Assembly (NCBI GenBank): GCA_022822185.1
Contig: JAJECE010000123.1
Location: 1-46,585 of the forward strand
Source of the DNA: Rhodothermales bacterium
GTDB taxonomy: Bacteria > Bacteroidota > Rhodothermia > Rhodothermales > Bin80
Reading direction: 5' to 3'
DNA: 46,585 nt
The first letter of the stretch is position 1; each line of letters opens with the position of its first letter. The notes beneath the pieces are model-generated. The model was given only the letters and a program-made list of their open reading frames with translations. It was not told the origin of the DNA and made no database searches. Of this stretch, positions 9,401 through 16,882 are shown in pieces. The translations under genes and the position numbers were made by a program.

Positions 9401-12400
9401 TGCATCAGAACTCGTGACTCACGAAGAACTGGTGGCACCTGCACCAGCGGGATTCTCCGTGTCCGAACTGGCGACGATACCCTGTGCTTTTGTTTCAGCT
9501 GCGCTGTCCTATGAGCTTTCGGGTCTAGAGGCTGGCGACCGGGTTCTGGTTCATGCTGGATCGGGAGGTGTAGGATTGGCTGCGATTCAAATGGCCCAGG
9601 CCGCAGGAGGCGAAGTTTTTGCAACCGCAAGCGCTCCGAAGCAGGGATATCTGCGTTCGCTGGGCGTGAAACACGTATTCAACAGCCGTGAGACCCGGTT
9701 TGGGGAAGAAATTCTTGAGGCCACCAATGGTGAGGGGGTTAATGTGGTGCTCAACAGCCTTACCAGCGAAGGGTTCATTGACGCAAGCCTGTCATGTCTC
9801 GCGAAAGGAGGACGATTTATAGAACTGGCAAGACGGGATATTCTAAGTGAAGAGGAAATGGCCGCCGTGCGTCCTGATGTGAGTTATGCCATTCTTGAAC
9901 TGGACACACTCAAGAAAACCGATCCCGCCCAGGTTGGCAAGGTGTTCCGAAACCTGTTACAACGGTTCGAATCCGGGGAACTGAAGCCGCTTATTCACAG
10001 CAGATGGCCCATATCCGAAACGAGAGATGCCTTGCAATTTATGCGGTCCGCCCGCCATCTTGGCAAGATTGTTGTCACGACATCCGTACTGATGCGGGGG
10101 CACTTAAAAGCGGATCGAACTTATCTGATTACCGGTGGCTTGGGAGGGATCGGACTTGCCGTGGCAAACTGGCTGGCGGATCATGGAGCAAAAGTCATTG
10201 TGCTGAACGGGCGGCGCCCACCAGAGGGGGAGGCACAGGAATCCATTGATGCGCTGCAAGCACGAGATGTTACCGTGCGAGTCGCCCTTGCAGATGTGAC
10301 AGATCCCGTTGCGGTGGACAAGATGCTTGCCGATCTACAGAAGGAACTGCCGCCCCTTGCCGGGGTTATTCACAGCGTAGGTGTATTGTCAGATGGCGGA
10401 TTGGGAAGCCAGACCTGGGAGCGATTCCAGCAGGTTCTGTGGCCGAAAATAATCGGTGCATGGCATTTGCATCATGCCACCGCAGATTGTGATCTGGACT
10501 TATTCATTCTCTTTTCCAGTCGTGTGGGGGTGCTGGGGAATCCGGGGCAGGCAAATCACGCGGCTGCGAATGCATTTTTAGATCAGCTCGCTGCACATCG
10601 TCGCGCAATCGGACTTCCGGGTCAAGCGATTGCCTGGGGGGCCTGGTCCGACATTGGCGAAGCGGCCGAGCAAAAAGAGCGGATTGAGGAGCGGCTGGCG
10701 GCATTTGGCAGCCGCTGGTTCACACCGCAGCAGGGGATCGAAGTACTCAGCAAACTGGCACGCACCGGTGTAACACATGCTGCGGTCATGGCGATGGATT
10801 GGGAAGTTTTCCAGAAAGCCATCCAGGATCGTCCGGCTTTCCTGGAGGATCTGCTGGAAGATGCCTCGGAAGCAGAGTCTGAAGAGACGGTCTTACTGGA
10901 AGATCCTGTATCCCTGTTGCGCGAACTGCCGGCCGCCGAGCACAAGGACCTGCTTGTATCTTTCCTTCAGCAGGAATTGCAGGCAGTATTGCGCCTGCCG
11001 AACGCCCCCTCGCCCACCGTCGGCTTTTTCGACTTAGGGATGGACTCGTTGATGGCCGTTGAACTGCGGAATCGACTCAACCGCGCATTTGCTGACGAGT
11101 ATGTGGCACCAAATACGGTAGTGTTTGACTACCCCGACATCAACACGCTTGCGGAGCATCTGGCCGATGAGTTAGGAGCACTCGGCCCCGCCCCTTCCGC
11201 CCCACAGCAGCAAAAACCCGTCACTCAACAACCGATCCTGCGCAATGAAGAGGACGACATTGCCGTCATAGGCATGGCCTGTAGACTTCCTGGTGCTCCG
11301 GATCTTGAGGCATTCTGGAAATTACTTGAATCCGGCGGCAATACCGTTTCGGACGGGCGCAGTGACGCTGGTCCATGGACGGGGATACTGGGAGATCCTG
11401 CTGCCGAGGATCCCCTCATCAGACGGGGATCATTTCTGGATGAGTTGGATCAGTTTGACGCAAAATTTTTTAATATCAGACCGATTGAAGCCCGGATCAT
11501 GGATCCAAGACAGCGTATTCTCCTGGAGACCAGCTGGCAGGCACTCGAGGACGCTGCAATTGATCCTCATTCCCTCAGATCCAGCCGAACCGGAACCTAT
11601 ATTGGCATGGGGGCCAGCGAATATCGCGATTTAGTTGCTGCAAGCGGCCAACCGTATAATTATCTGGGTACTTCTGCCAGTGCTGCGATCGGACGTATTT
11701 CTTTTATGCTGGGACTGATGGGACCGGCTGTTGCGGTGGATATGACCTGTGCGTCTTCGCTGGCTGCAATTCATCAGGCATCATCTGGACTCCGACACGG
11801 AGAAATCAACCTTGCGCTGGCGGGAGGTGTCCAGGTGATGCTCTCTCCTTCGGTCACTGGATTTCTGGCAGAATACGGCATGCTATCGTTAAGCGGGAAT
11901 TGCAGAACATTTGATGCAAGTGCGGATGGCTTCGTTCGGGGCGAAGGTTGCGGTATCGTGGTTCTCAAGCGATTACATGATGCCGTGTCGGACGGGGACA
12001 GAATCTGGGGGGTCATTCGCGGTTCCGCCTTGAATCAGAATGGTGCCAGTGCTTCACTTACAGTCCCAAATGGCAAAGCACAGGAACAGGTGCTGGAAGA
12101 TGCGCTGACTCAGGCTGGGATTCCACCCTCAGAAGTAGACTTCCTGGAAGTACACGGAACCGGTTCGCAATTAGGGGATCCGATTGAAGTGAATGCAGCC
12201 GCTTCCGTATATGGTAAAGATCGTGGAACGGATCATCCGCTCCTGCTTGGAACCGTTAAGACAAACATTGGCCACCTTGAATCAGCGGCAGGGGTGGCGG
12301 GTTTTATCAAGGTGCTGTTGGCAATGCACCGGGGAGTGATTCCCAAACATCTGAATTTCGAAAACCCGAACCCGTATTTGGATTGGGAGCAGTTGCCGGT

Positions 12401-13784
12401 TCAGGTCACATCCGAGAAAATGGATTGGCCAAATCAAACGGACCGCCCGCCCCGGGCCGGAATAAGCGCTTTTGCGGTCTCAGGTGCGAACGCACATGTG
12501 GTGGTGGAGGGCCGCAATATATCCGAAGATTCAGAACCTCATTTTCCTGCAGGACCTCCAGAATTTATTGCCGTCCCCGATCTGAATACGTGCGTAAATC
12601 TTCCAGATCCTGTGGACGGGGATCAACGGCGTATGAGGCTGCTGCCCCTATCCGCGAAATCAGACGAAGCGCTGCGGGCATTGGCAAAACGATACCTCCA
12701 CTGGCTGGATACCTACCCCCCAAAGGCACCCTCCGGGGGAGCTGCAGAGACTTTGCTTTCAGATATGGCATGGACAGCCGCCGTGGGAAGGAGCCACTTA
12801 TCCCATCGTGCCGGCGCTGTATTTGAGGACGAATCTTCACTGCGAAACAACTTGATCAGAATCGCCGATACGCATGGAAGATTGCCTGTGCCCGAAAAAA
12901 GTCCGAAACTGGCGTTTCTCTTTAACGCAGAGGATCATCTTGAAATTGAAATGGGAGCAGAATTGTATCGCACTGAGCCCGTCGTGCGTGCGGTTCTAGA
13001 TCAATGTGACGAGCTGTTGCAGGCAGAATTAGGAGGCTCCCTGCTGGATGTGATATCTGGGGGATCCGAAAAACTCCCTGACTCAAAGATATGGCAATCT
13101 CCCGCGTTCTTTGCTCTGCAATGCGCCCAGGTTGCTCTATGGGAGAGTGTCGGAGTTCGTCCTGATGTCATATTTGGGATTGGTACAGGAGAACTGGCAG
13201 GTGCATATGCAGCCGGCGCTTTGAAGCTTGAGGACGGCCTGATTCTCGCCATGCGGCGCACTGAACTGATGAATGGAAACCCGGGTGACAAGAATGTTCA
13301 AACTTTCCTGACGGAAATATCATTTTCACCGCCATCCATCTGCATGGTGAGTGGAGTAACCGGTCTGCAAGTAAGTTCCGATATGCCCCTGGATGCAGCC
13401 TATTGGGTGCAACAGGCGCACACACCTGTCGCATTTGAGCAAAGTATCACGAGCATTGCGGAAATGGAAGTAACGGCTGTCGTGGAAATCGGCCATGAAG
13501 CGCAGTTGAGACAAAAGATTCTTTCCGCTTGGCCAAAAATTTCAAAACAAGCCGACGCTGAACTGCAAACCATGGTGCTTGCAGGCGCGGGGAAATCAAC
13601 CGGGGACGACCTCAAATCATCGAAAGAAAACTTCATGCATTCGGTCGCAGGGCTGTATGAGGCAGGCCTCACTCCGAATTTTCCAGGATTGTTTGCTGGA
13701 GAAAAAAGATGCCGTATCTCGCTGCCCGGTTATCCCTTTCAACGTCAGCATTTCTGGTTCGAGAACTCTGACGCAAGTTCATGA
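3471..13784 (+). CDS. Type I polyketide synthase KS-AT-DH-cMT-psiKR-ER-KR-ACP-KS-AT0
   Basis: This 3437-residue multienzyme starts at GTG 3471 (ATG at 3474 and 3477 are equally possible); no strong ribosome site is visible. Domains: KS1 about 10-435 (C185, H320, H360); AT1 about 577-890 (GQGSQ at 582-586, S667 in GHSVG, QAFH ending at H774, so malonyl-type); DH about 958-1245 (H986, D1158; the usual Gly of HxxxG is Asp); C-methyltransferase about 1390-1680 (EVGAGTG at 1486-1492); a non-catalytic KR-like half about 1685-1880; ER (HAGSGGVG at 2028-2035); KR (GGLGGIG at 2222-2228); ACP (S2526 in GMDSL); KS2 about 2592-3015 (C2760, H2895, H2935); and an AT-like end about 3145-3395. The AT-like end has lost the active-site Ser (GIGTG at 3236-3240), the GQG loop and the HAFH segment. 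The KR has His2363 where Tyr is expected. The expected chemistry is malonyl extension, SAM methylation and full reduction, giving a saturated alpha-methyl acyl chain, possibly iteratively. There is no loading or release domain. Confidence 0.95.
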   Translation: MMMPVNRTEEAIAIVGMACRFPGAPDLSAFWELLESGTNAVKKGDPGSGIGRIGKLLVSPEPKAACRFGGYLDDVELFDAAFFRLSPVEAQLLDPQQRLMLETCWYALEDAGIAPDSLQGSRTGVYTGVSSSQHLELVMGAIDVDIIDPASSLYAATGNAPNTASGRVSFALGLEGPAISIDTACSSSLVAIHQAVRGLQGGDSDIALAGGVNMVLSGAAMELRANAGMLSPDGRCATFDEAANGYVRGEGCGIIVLKRLAEAEADGDRIWSVIRATAVNQDGASAGLTVPNGISQERVIQTALRRANLEPSQIDYLETHGTGTKVGDPIELQAIGNVYGAERAADQPLLIGSVKTNIGHLETAAGAAGIIKVILSMNKGYIPPHLHFHKPNPTLAWEELPIQVTAEKHDWPCAPERVPCAGVSGFGWSGTNAHIILQGYDRQNSTARHTGLTKTVMGLPKQVAVALPQSVAQEPPEPSALPERKLRILPLSGKSDRALVDAAKQYQAWLDKHDKELDSETEQVLLSNMAWTACMGRSHFPHRAGLIYDDLTQLRKQLDTLIEAGKGSDPYQPKKIGFLFTGQGSQWIGMGKDLYKTEPVARAVLDRCNEIVRAERNTSLLDVIFGRNQEDLYNTIWAQPAIYAIECAIAELWISLGVRPQMVMGHSVGEFAAAHIAGVFSLEDGLRIMMRRSELLSSLPEAGAMAAIFAPVSEVRSAVREQNEKLESERLGIAATNGAHQVISGSVDAVQTVAKYFESRNVRVTFLRTDQAFHSPLVEPRLDALEKLFEEIEIATPSVQFVSNVTGQAAGPDMILDGNYWRRHAREAVSFSQGVRTFAALGVDMVIEVGPHAVLGPMLSLAWPDSAEDPLRGAAPPRVLSSLQRPSKDDAVSTDAFEPGFMASVADAYEAGVNLSFEGLFAGETRNRISLPGYPFQREYHWVDVSKRRKRSADHPLLGERQESASGEVFFETELFPSDPAWLHDHKVYDQILAPGAFYGALAIAASRSENGGGTVEDLHFHTPMIFPGKSLEKGNDSDTGRKVQTVIRPSENLYLIQILSKAEKEIEWTVHAECHVSTESNAPQGLEHINLDQLRNSMLPGNISAFYQDKKNAGINFGPSFHTVQAIWMGDGEALGEIVLPEKSALSNVTVHPLLLDGCFQVMAAARRTDAEQEKITYLPFGCDRLWFSDRLPNHVFCHIQMNKPPEEAKEKSDTSVEVMSGELRIYDTNGALLGGLNGYIVKRATRATLLPAVDDVDDLLYEILWRENPLIPVILPADFLPSPKTVAENSGRLSAYLKEEGVQPEERLALLDDMEWWARSRALATLEELGWQREKGETIESEVLRDRLGVLSDHERVFRRMLEMLAQSGILEKIDGSFAVRLASGDPLPDEMPVDLEAFADEMTEKHPHGATEIGLFRRCGPALGEVLRGQANPLILLFDSGDPTPGDLYIKAPVARAANRIMKETVSMLMRDLPAGRRLRIIEVGAGTGSATAAILPQLPEGRFDYMYTDISAVFFAEAEAQFGGNPMEYRPLNIENDPATQGFELHSYDLLIASNVLHATRYLHETLGYCRDLLAPSGQLIALENMYGHGWMDLTFGQLDGWWRFADDYRPHHVMAGPTVWRRALHDAGFSEAKVLGVTETDSVRGDEKGVILAQIPVEIRERTGVWVLAGDHGGIAQGLAEDLVKRHQAVVLAGAGEANLEHHLLEFNEPGVIRVTTDLHCRKSWEKLLQSIPKDLPLQGVAHLIALDGKGPNTPTREMAQNIRHTAGSALALVQAVIDTNAVPGKGLWFITKGAQVLEKEAADQLAGAALWGFGKGVARELAHLQTRMIDLDPGETAPDPDLVAELLNPDRETHIAYRYGRRNVARLVRENMRPGRLSFPDQSAWVLAPDPHGIIENIHAETLPLRNLSPNEVRVAVKACGLNYWDVFRSLGFIQEDNLGREMCGDVLEVGADVSRISVGDYVVGLGFGAFASELVTHEELVAPAPAGFSVSELATIPCAFVSAALSYELSGLEAGDRVLVHAGSGGVGLAAIQMAQAAGGEVFATASAPKQGYLRSLGVKHVFNSRETRFGEEILEATNGEGVNVVLNSLTSEGFIDASLSCLAKGGRFIELARRDILSEEEMAAVRPDVSYAILELDTLKKTDPAQVGKVFRNLLQRFESGELKPLIHSRWPISETRDALQFMRSARHLGKIVVTTSVLMRGHLKADRTYLITGGLGGIGLAVANWLADHGAKVIVLNGRRPPEGEAQESIDALQARDVTVRVALADVTDPVAVDKMLADLQKELPPLAGVIHSVGVLSDGGLGSQTWERFQQVLWPKIIGAWHLHHATADCDLDLFILFSSRVGVLGNPGQANHAAANAFLDQLAAHRRAIGLPGQAIAWGAWSDIGEAAEQKERIEERLAAFGSRWFTPQQGIEVLSKLARTGVTHAAVMAMDWEVFQKAIQDRPAFLEDLLEDASEAESEETVLLEDPVSLLRELPAAEHKDLLVSFLQQELQAVLRLPNAPSPTVGFFDLGMDSLMAVELRNRLNRAFADEYVAPNTVVFDYPDINTLAEHLADELGALGPAPSAPQQQKPVTQQPILRNEEDDIAVIGMACRLPGAPDLEAFWKLLESGGNTVSDGRSDAGPWTGILGDPAAEDPLIRRGSFLDELDQFDAKFFNIRPIEARIMDPRQRILLETSWQALEDAAIDPHSLRSSRTGTYIGMGASEYRDLVAASGQPYNYLGTSASAAIGRISFMLGLMGPAVAVDMTCASSLAAIHQASSGLRHGEINLALAGGVQVMLSPSVTGFLAEYGMLSLSGNCRTFDASADGFVRGEGCGIVVLKRLHDAVSDGDRIWGVIRGSALNQNGASASLTVPNGKAQEQVLEDALTQAGIPPSEVDFLEVHGTGSQLGDPIEVNAAASVYGKDRGTDHPLLLGTVKTNIGHLESAAGVAGFIKVLLAMHRGVIPKHLNFENPNPYLDWEQLPVQVTSEKMDWPNQTDRPPRAGISAFAVSGANAHVVVEGRNISEDSEPHFPAGPPEFIAVPDLNTCVNLPDPVDGDQRRMRLLPLSAKSDEALRALAKRYLHWLDTYPPKAPSGGAAETLLSDMAWTAAVGRSHLSHRAGAVFEDESSLRNNLIRIADTHGRLPVPEKSPKLAFLFNAEDHLEIEMGAELYRTEPVVRAVLDQCDELLQAELGGSLLDVISGGSEKLPDSKIWQSPAFFALQCAQVALWESVGVRPDVIFGIGTGELAGAYAAGALKLEDGLILAMRRTELMNGNPGDKNVQTFLTEISFSPPSICMVSGVTGLQVSSDMPLDAAYWVQQAHTPVAFEQSITSIAEMEVTAVVEIGHEAQLRQKILSAWPKISKQADAELQTMVLAGAGKSTGDDLKSSKENFMHSVAGLYEAGLTPNFPGLFAGEKRCRISLPGYPFQRQHFWFENSDASS

Positions 13785-13984
13785 TCACGGCAGTTTTGAA
13801 AAGTTCTCACCTCATTGAAATGTTTCTATCCGCACAGTTCCCCAGAACAGAGACATCATCTCTGAATCAACAGCAAAACAATCAGTGAGGATGGCGAACA
13901 TCTGGAGCAGCAGTATGTTCTAGTTGCGTATATTAACTATGGCTTGTAGCCTTCTTCACCCATAAACCCATTACAATTATTGAA

Positions 13985-14200
13985 ATGAGCACAATCGAAC
14001 AGCGTTTTCTCAATCTACTGGATAGCCAGTTGGACATCAGCGATGCATCCGCCTTGGATGTTGATGTTAAGGATCTCCACATCAACTCAATGGATACGGT
14101 TTCCTTCCTGAAAGCCTTTAATCATGAGTTCGGGGTGGATATCGCACCAGCCGATGCCGCAAAAATGTCGAAATTGCGGGACTTTCTTGATCATGTCTAA
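13985..14200 (+). CDS. Discrete acyl carrier protein
   Basis: This 71-residue protein has the length and helical pattern of a carrier protein: MSTIEQRFLNLL at the start, then HINSMDTVSFLKAF at 32-45 and VDIAPADAAKMSKLRDFL. Ser35 is the likely phosphopantetheine site. The usual Asp before it is Asn (NSM instead of DSL/DSM), which is uncommon and could affect recognition by the transferase. It lies 200 bp after the PKS on the same strand. Because that PKS ends in a KS with a dead AT and no ACP of its own, this protein is the obvious partner for the last condensation or chain hand-over; this is inference. It resembles the small carrier proteins with an IDSMDFLNFV-like motif found near other biosynthetic clusters. 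Confidence 0.8.
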   Translation: MSTIEQRFLNLLDSQLDISDASALDVDVKDLHINSMDTVSFLKAFNHEFGVDIAPADAAKMSKLRDFLDHV

Positions 14201-14322
14201 ACCGGCCGGATGCCGGTTTGACATTAGGAACACCGTTTGCGCGAATTTCCTTTTGGCCCCGCATCGGATGTTCTCTCCGATGCGGATTGCGCCATTGCTC
14301 CCCCCTCTGCACAGGCAGGGGG
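14199..14322. other. Cluster of three consecutive hairpins after the ACP gene
   Basis: Three inverted repeats follow the ACP stop codon. The first is AAACCGG/CCGGTTT at 14199-14205 and 14213-14219. The second is a perfect 10-bp stem CCGCATCGGA/TCCGATGCGG at 14259-14268 and 14276-14285 with a 7-base loop. The third is CCCC(T)CTGC/GCAGGGGG at 14302-14310 and 14315-14322 with an ACAG loop. None is followed by a T-run, so they are not standard intrinsic terminators. They may act in transcription end or mRNA protection, or be part of a small structured RNA. Confidence 0.45.
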
Positions 14323-14739
14323 CATCTTTGCTGCGTAAAAGCGAGATTTTGGACTACCCCCATTCTCCCGATACTATAATACTCTCCTGGTATGATAGCG
14401 GAACGGGAGTTGGATCGACTTGAGCACCACAGTAAATTGTGCATCTCTGCCGCTTGCAAATGCCATTTACACCATCTTACCCGAGAGTTCCGGCCGATCC
14501 GGGGATTCGTGTAAAGGGCAGAGTCTCAAAAAAAACGGCCGGAAGTGATAGGTCATCTTATTATACTGTAACGCTTTCATTTATTTGATGATACAAACCT
14601 GAATTTATCGACCGAGCCATAAAAACGCCTTTGCCATAGCGAACACGACCGCAATATATACATATACTTTGATCTCCCTGTTTCATCATCATCTGCAGTA
14701 TTTCCAGAGATTCAGGGAATCCTCTTGTAACCTGCATCC
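14323..14739. other. Intergenic upstream of rmlB
   Basis: No gene is recognised in this stretch. It becomes AT-rich after about 14550 (TATATACATATACTTTG near 14655-14672), which is where a promoter for the downstream dehydratase would be expected, but I cannot assign boxes with confidence. Confidence 0.4.
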
Positions 14740-15822
14740 ATGTCCACGATTCTTCATCAACCTCTCCGCATCCTGGTGACAGGAGGTGCAGGTTTTATTG
14801 GCGCAAACTTTCTGCACTGGGTTGTCCCACAGTTCTCGGATGCCGTGATCGTGAATCTCGACAAGTTAACTTACGCCGGCAACCTCCAAAACCTGCACGC
14901 CATTGAGAATGCACGAAATTATAGATTTGTCCATGGGGACATCTGTGATCTGGCGCTGGTACAAAAGTTATTCACCGAGCACCAATTCACGACCGTGGTT
15001 CATTTTGCGGCGGAAAGCCATGTGGACCGATCCATCCACTCCCCGATTGATTTTGTCCGGTCGAATGTTGTGGGAACCGCCTCCCTTTTACAAGTTGCCA
15101 AAGATTTCTGGATGCGCCTCTCATCCGATATGCAGAAATTTCGGTTTTTGCATGTCTCCACCGATGAAGTGTTTGGGACTTTGGGGGCATCAGGTACATT
15201 TTCGACCGAGACCCCCTATGCCCCCCGCTCGCCCTACGCGGCATCGAAAGCGGGCGCGGATCACTTCGTTCGTGCCTATGCGGAGACGTATGGCCTTCCC
15301 GTGGTCGTTTCGAACTGTTCCAATAATTATGGACCCTATCAATTTCCGGAAAAGCTGATTCCATTGGCAATTGTTCGAGCCCTGAGCAAGGATCCTATTC
15401 CCGTTTATTCAAAAGGGGAAAATGTACGTGACTGGCTTCATGTCCGTGACCACTGTGAGGCATTGACATGTATGCTGCAGTATGGTTTAACTGGAGAAAC
15501 CTACTTGGTTGGCGGTGTGGGAGAATGCTCAAATCTGGAACTGCTGCGGGTACTGCTCACGATTCTGGATGAGGAACTCGGACGGCCTAGTGGGAGCAGC
15601 TGGGAACTCATCACCTTCGTCAAGGACCGGCCGGGACACGATTTCCGCTATTCCATTGATGCGAGTAAACTTATTACCGAACTGGGCTGGAGCCCGAGCC
15701 ACACGCTTGAAGGGGGACTGCAGGCAACCGTTCGGTGGTACCTGTCTAACCCGTCATGGCTGCAGGCCGTTATGGACGAGAGTTATCGCACATACATGAA
15801 AACACAGTATTCGACCGGATGA
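14740..15822 (+). CDS. rmlB: dTDP-glucose 4,6-dehydratase
   Basis: This 360-residue extended SDR enzyme converts dTDP-glucose to dTDP-4-keto-6-deoxyglucose, the entry step to dTDP-rhamnose and other deoxysugars. The NAD-binding loop TGGAGFIG is at residues 14-21. The catalytic Thr-Asp-Glu (STDEVFG) is at 141-143 and YxxxK is at 166-170. The sequence VVHFAAESHVDRSI is typical of RmlB. The partners rmlA, rmlC and rmlD are not in the window. It starts 540 bp after the ACP gene, and its stop overlaps the start of the following phosphatase gene (ATGA), so the two are translationally coupled. A link to glycosylation of the PKS product is possible but rests on proximity only. Confidence 0.93.
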   Translation: MSTILHQPLRILVTGGAGFIGANFLHWVVPQFSDAVIVNLDKLTYAGNLQNLHAIENARNYRFVHGDICDLALVQKLFTEHQFTTVVHFAAESHVDRSIHSPIDFVRSNVVGTASLLQVAKDFWMRLSSDMQKFRFLHVSTDEVFGTLGASGTFSTETPYAPRSPYAASKAGADHFVRAYAETYGLPVVVSNCSNNYGPYQFPEKLIPLAIVRALSKDPIPVYSKGENVRDWLHVRDHCEALTCMLQYGLTGETYLVGGVGECSNLELLRVLLTILDEELGRPSGSSWELITFVKDRPGHDFRYSIDASKLITELGWSPSHTLEGGLQATVRWYLSNPSWLQAVMDESYRTYMKTQYSTG

Positions 15823-16511
15823 AACTGCTTCTGTTTGATATTGACGGAACACTCCTCAAGCCCATGCAGTCCGGCCGTGACCACATTGAATACGTACTCG
15901 GAGAACTTTGCGGCCAGACCATCTCAACAGAGAATGTCGCATTTTCCGGTCGTACCGACCCGCAGATACTGAGAGACACCTTGTATTTGGCCGGATTCGG
16001 ACTGGAAGAAATCAAAGAGCTGCTACCCGTCGCATTAACACACTACACCGCGCATGCAACGTATATCCCCGAAGAGGTTGAATCTTCAGATGGTGTTGTC
16101 GAACTTCTTGAATACCTGAAACCAAATAAAGATGTCCAACTGGCACTCCTGACCGGGAATGTCCGTGTGACTGCCTATCGAAAACTGGCCGCGGTTCAAT
16201 TGGATGATCTATTTCCCTTCGGTGCATTTGGATGCGACCACGCCGACCGGAACAAACTCCCCGCAATCGCTGCTAGACGTGCACTTGAGTACTGTGGACG
16301 CACCTTTACCGGGGAGAATATTGTGATTATTGGGGACTCAGTACATGATATCACCTGCGGTCGGGAGATTGGAGCATTGAGTGTCGCCGTTGCAACAGGA
16401 TTTACAAGTTACCAGCATCTCAAGTCCGCAAATCCACATGTGCTGTTACAGGATTTGACGAATATTTACGAGTTTTGTACTCAAGCGGGAATTGAGCAGG
16501 GCACCTGTTGA
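15819..16511 (+). CDS. HAD-superfamily hydrolase (phosphatase)
   Basis: This 230-residue protein is a haloacid-dehalogenase phosphatase of the phosphoglycolate-phosphatase/Gph type. The nucleophile motif FDIDGT is at residues 6-11, motif II is LLTGN, and the metal-binding motif is GDSVHDI near the C-terminus. I chose ATG 15819 because it overlaps the rmlB stop as ATGA and puts the DxDGT motif at the very N-terminus, as the family requires; the longer frame from 15756 lies within rmlB. The substrate is not evident. Coupling to rmlB suggests a sugar-phosphate substrate, which is inference. Confidence 0.88.
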   Translation: MKLLLFDIDGTLLKPMQSGRDHIEYVLGELCGQTISTENVAFSGRTDPQILRDTLYLAGFGLEEIKELLPVALTHYTAHATYIPEEVESSDGVVELLEYLKPNKDVQLALLTGNVRVTAYRKLAAVQLDDLFPFGAFGCDHADRNKLPAIAARRALEYCGRTFTGENIVIIGDSVHDITCGREIGALSVAVATGFTSYQHLKSANPHVLLQDLTNIYEFCTQAGIEQGTC

Positions 16512-16882
16512 AGAGCGCCTTCTATCACAGTTCCCCCAATCGCCAGAAGCTCCCGCAGTGAATGGAATGGACTACAAAACGATGACCTAGACAACCCATA
16601 GATAAAGCATCTTTTTGGAGGCCATGTCGGCGAAACCACGAACTTCGACATAACCATGCTTTCGGCCCGTTTGCGTTCACAATATTCTCACGAGCGGCTC
16701 AGCAGCCTGCAAATAAAACAGTTATGGCACTTTGTGGAGCAGAATCCAGAGGAGAGACTCGAAACATTCCCACACTGCAACACTGAACGTAAGGATCTTG
16801 TCTGTGTTTTCGTTATCTTAACACTTTGATCGCTCTCCTGACGGGGACATGTAACGAACCAAGCAATTAAAATTACATGCAC
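16512..16882. other. Intergenic with one short unrecognised frame
   Basis: About 370 bp lie between the HAD gene and copy 2 of the Cache protein. A plus-strand frame at 16656-16829 encodes 57 residues (starts MLSARLRSQYSHERL, then LWHFVEQNPEERLE). It has no known motif and no ribosome site, so I do not call it a gene. The promoter of the Cache gene should lie near 16800-16870. Confidence 0.4.
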
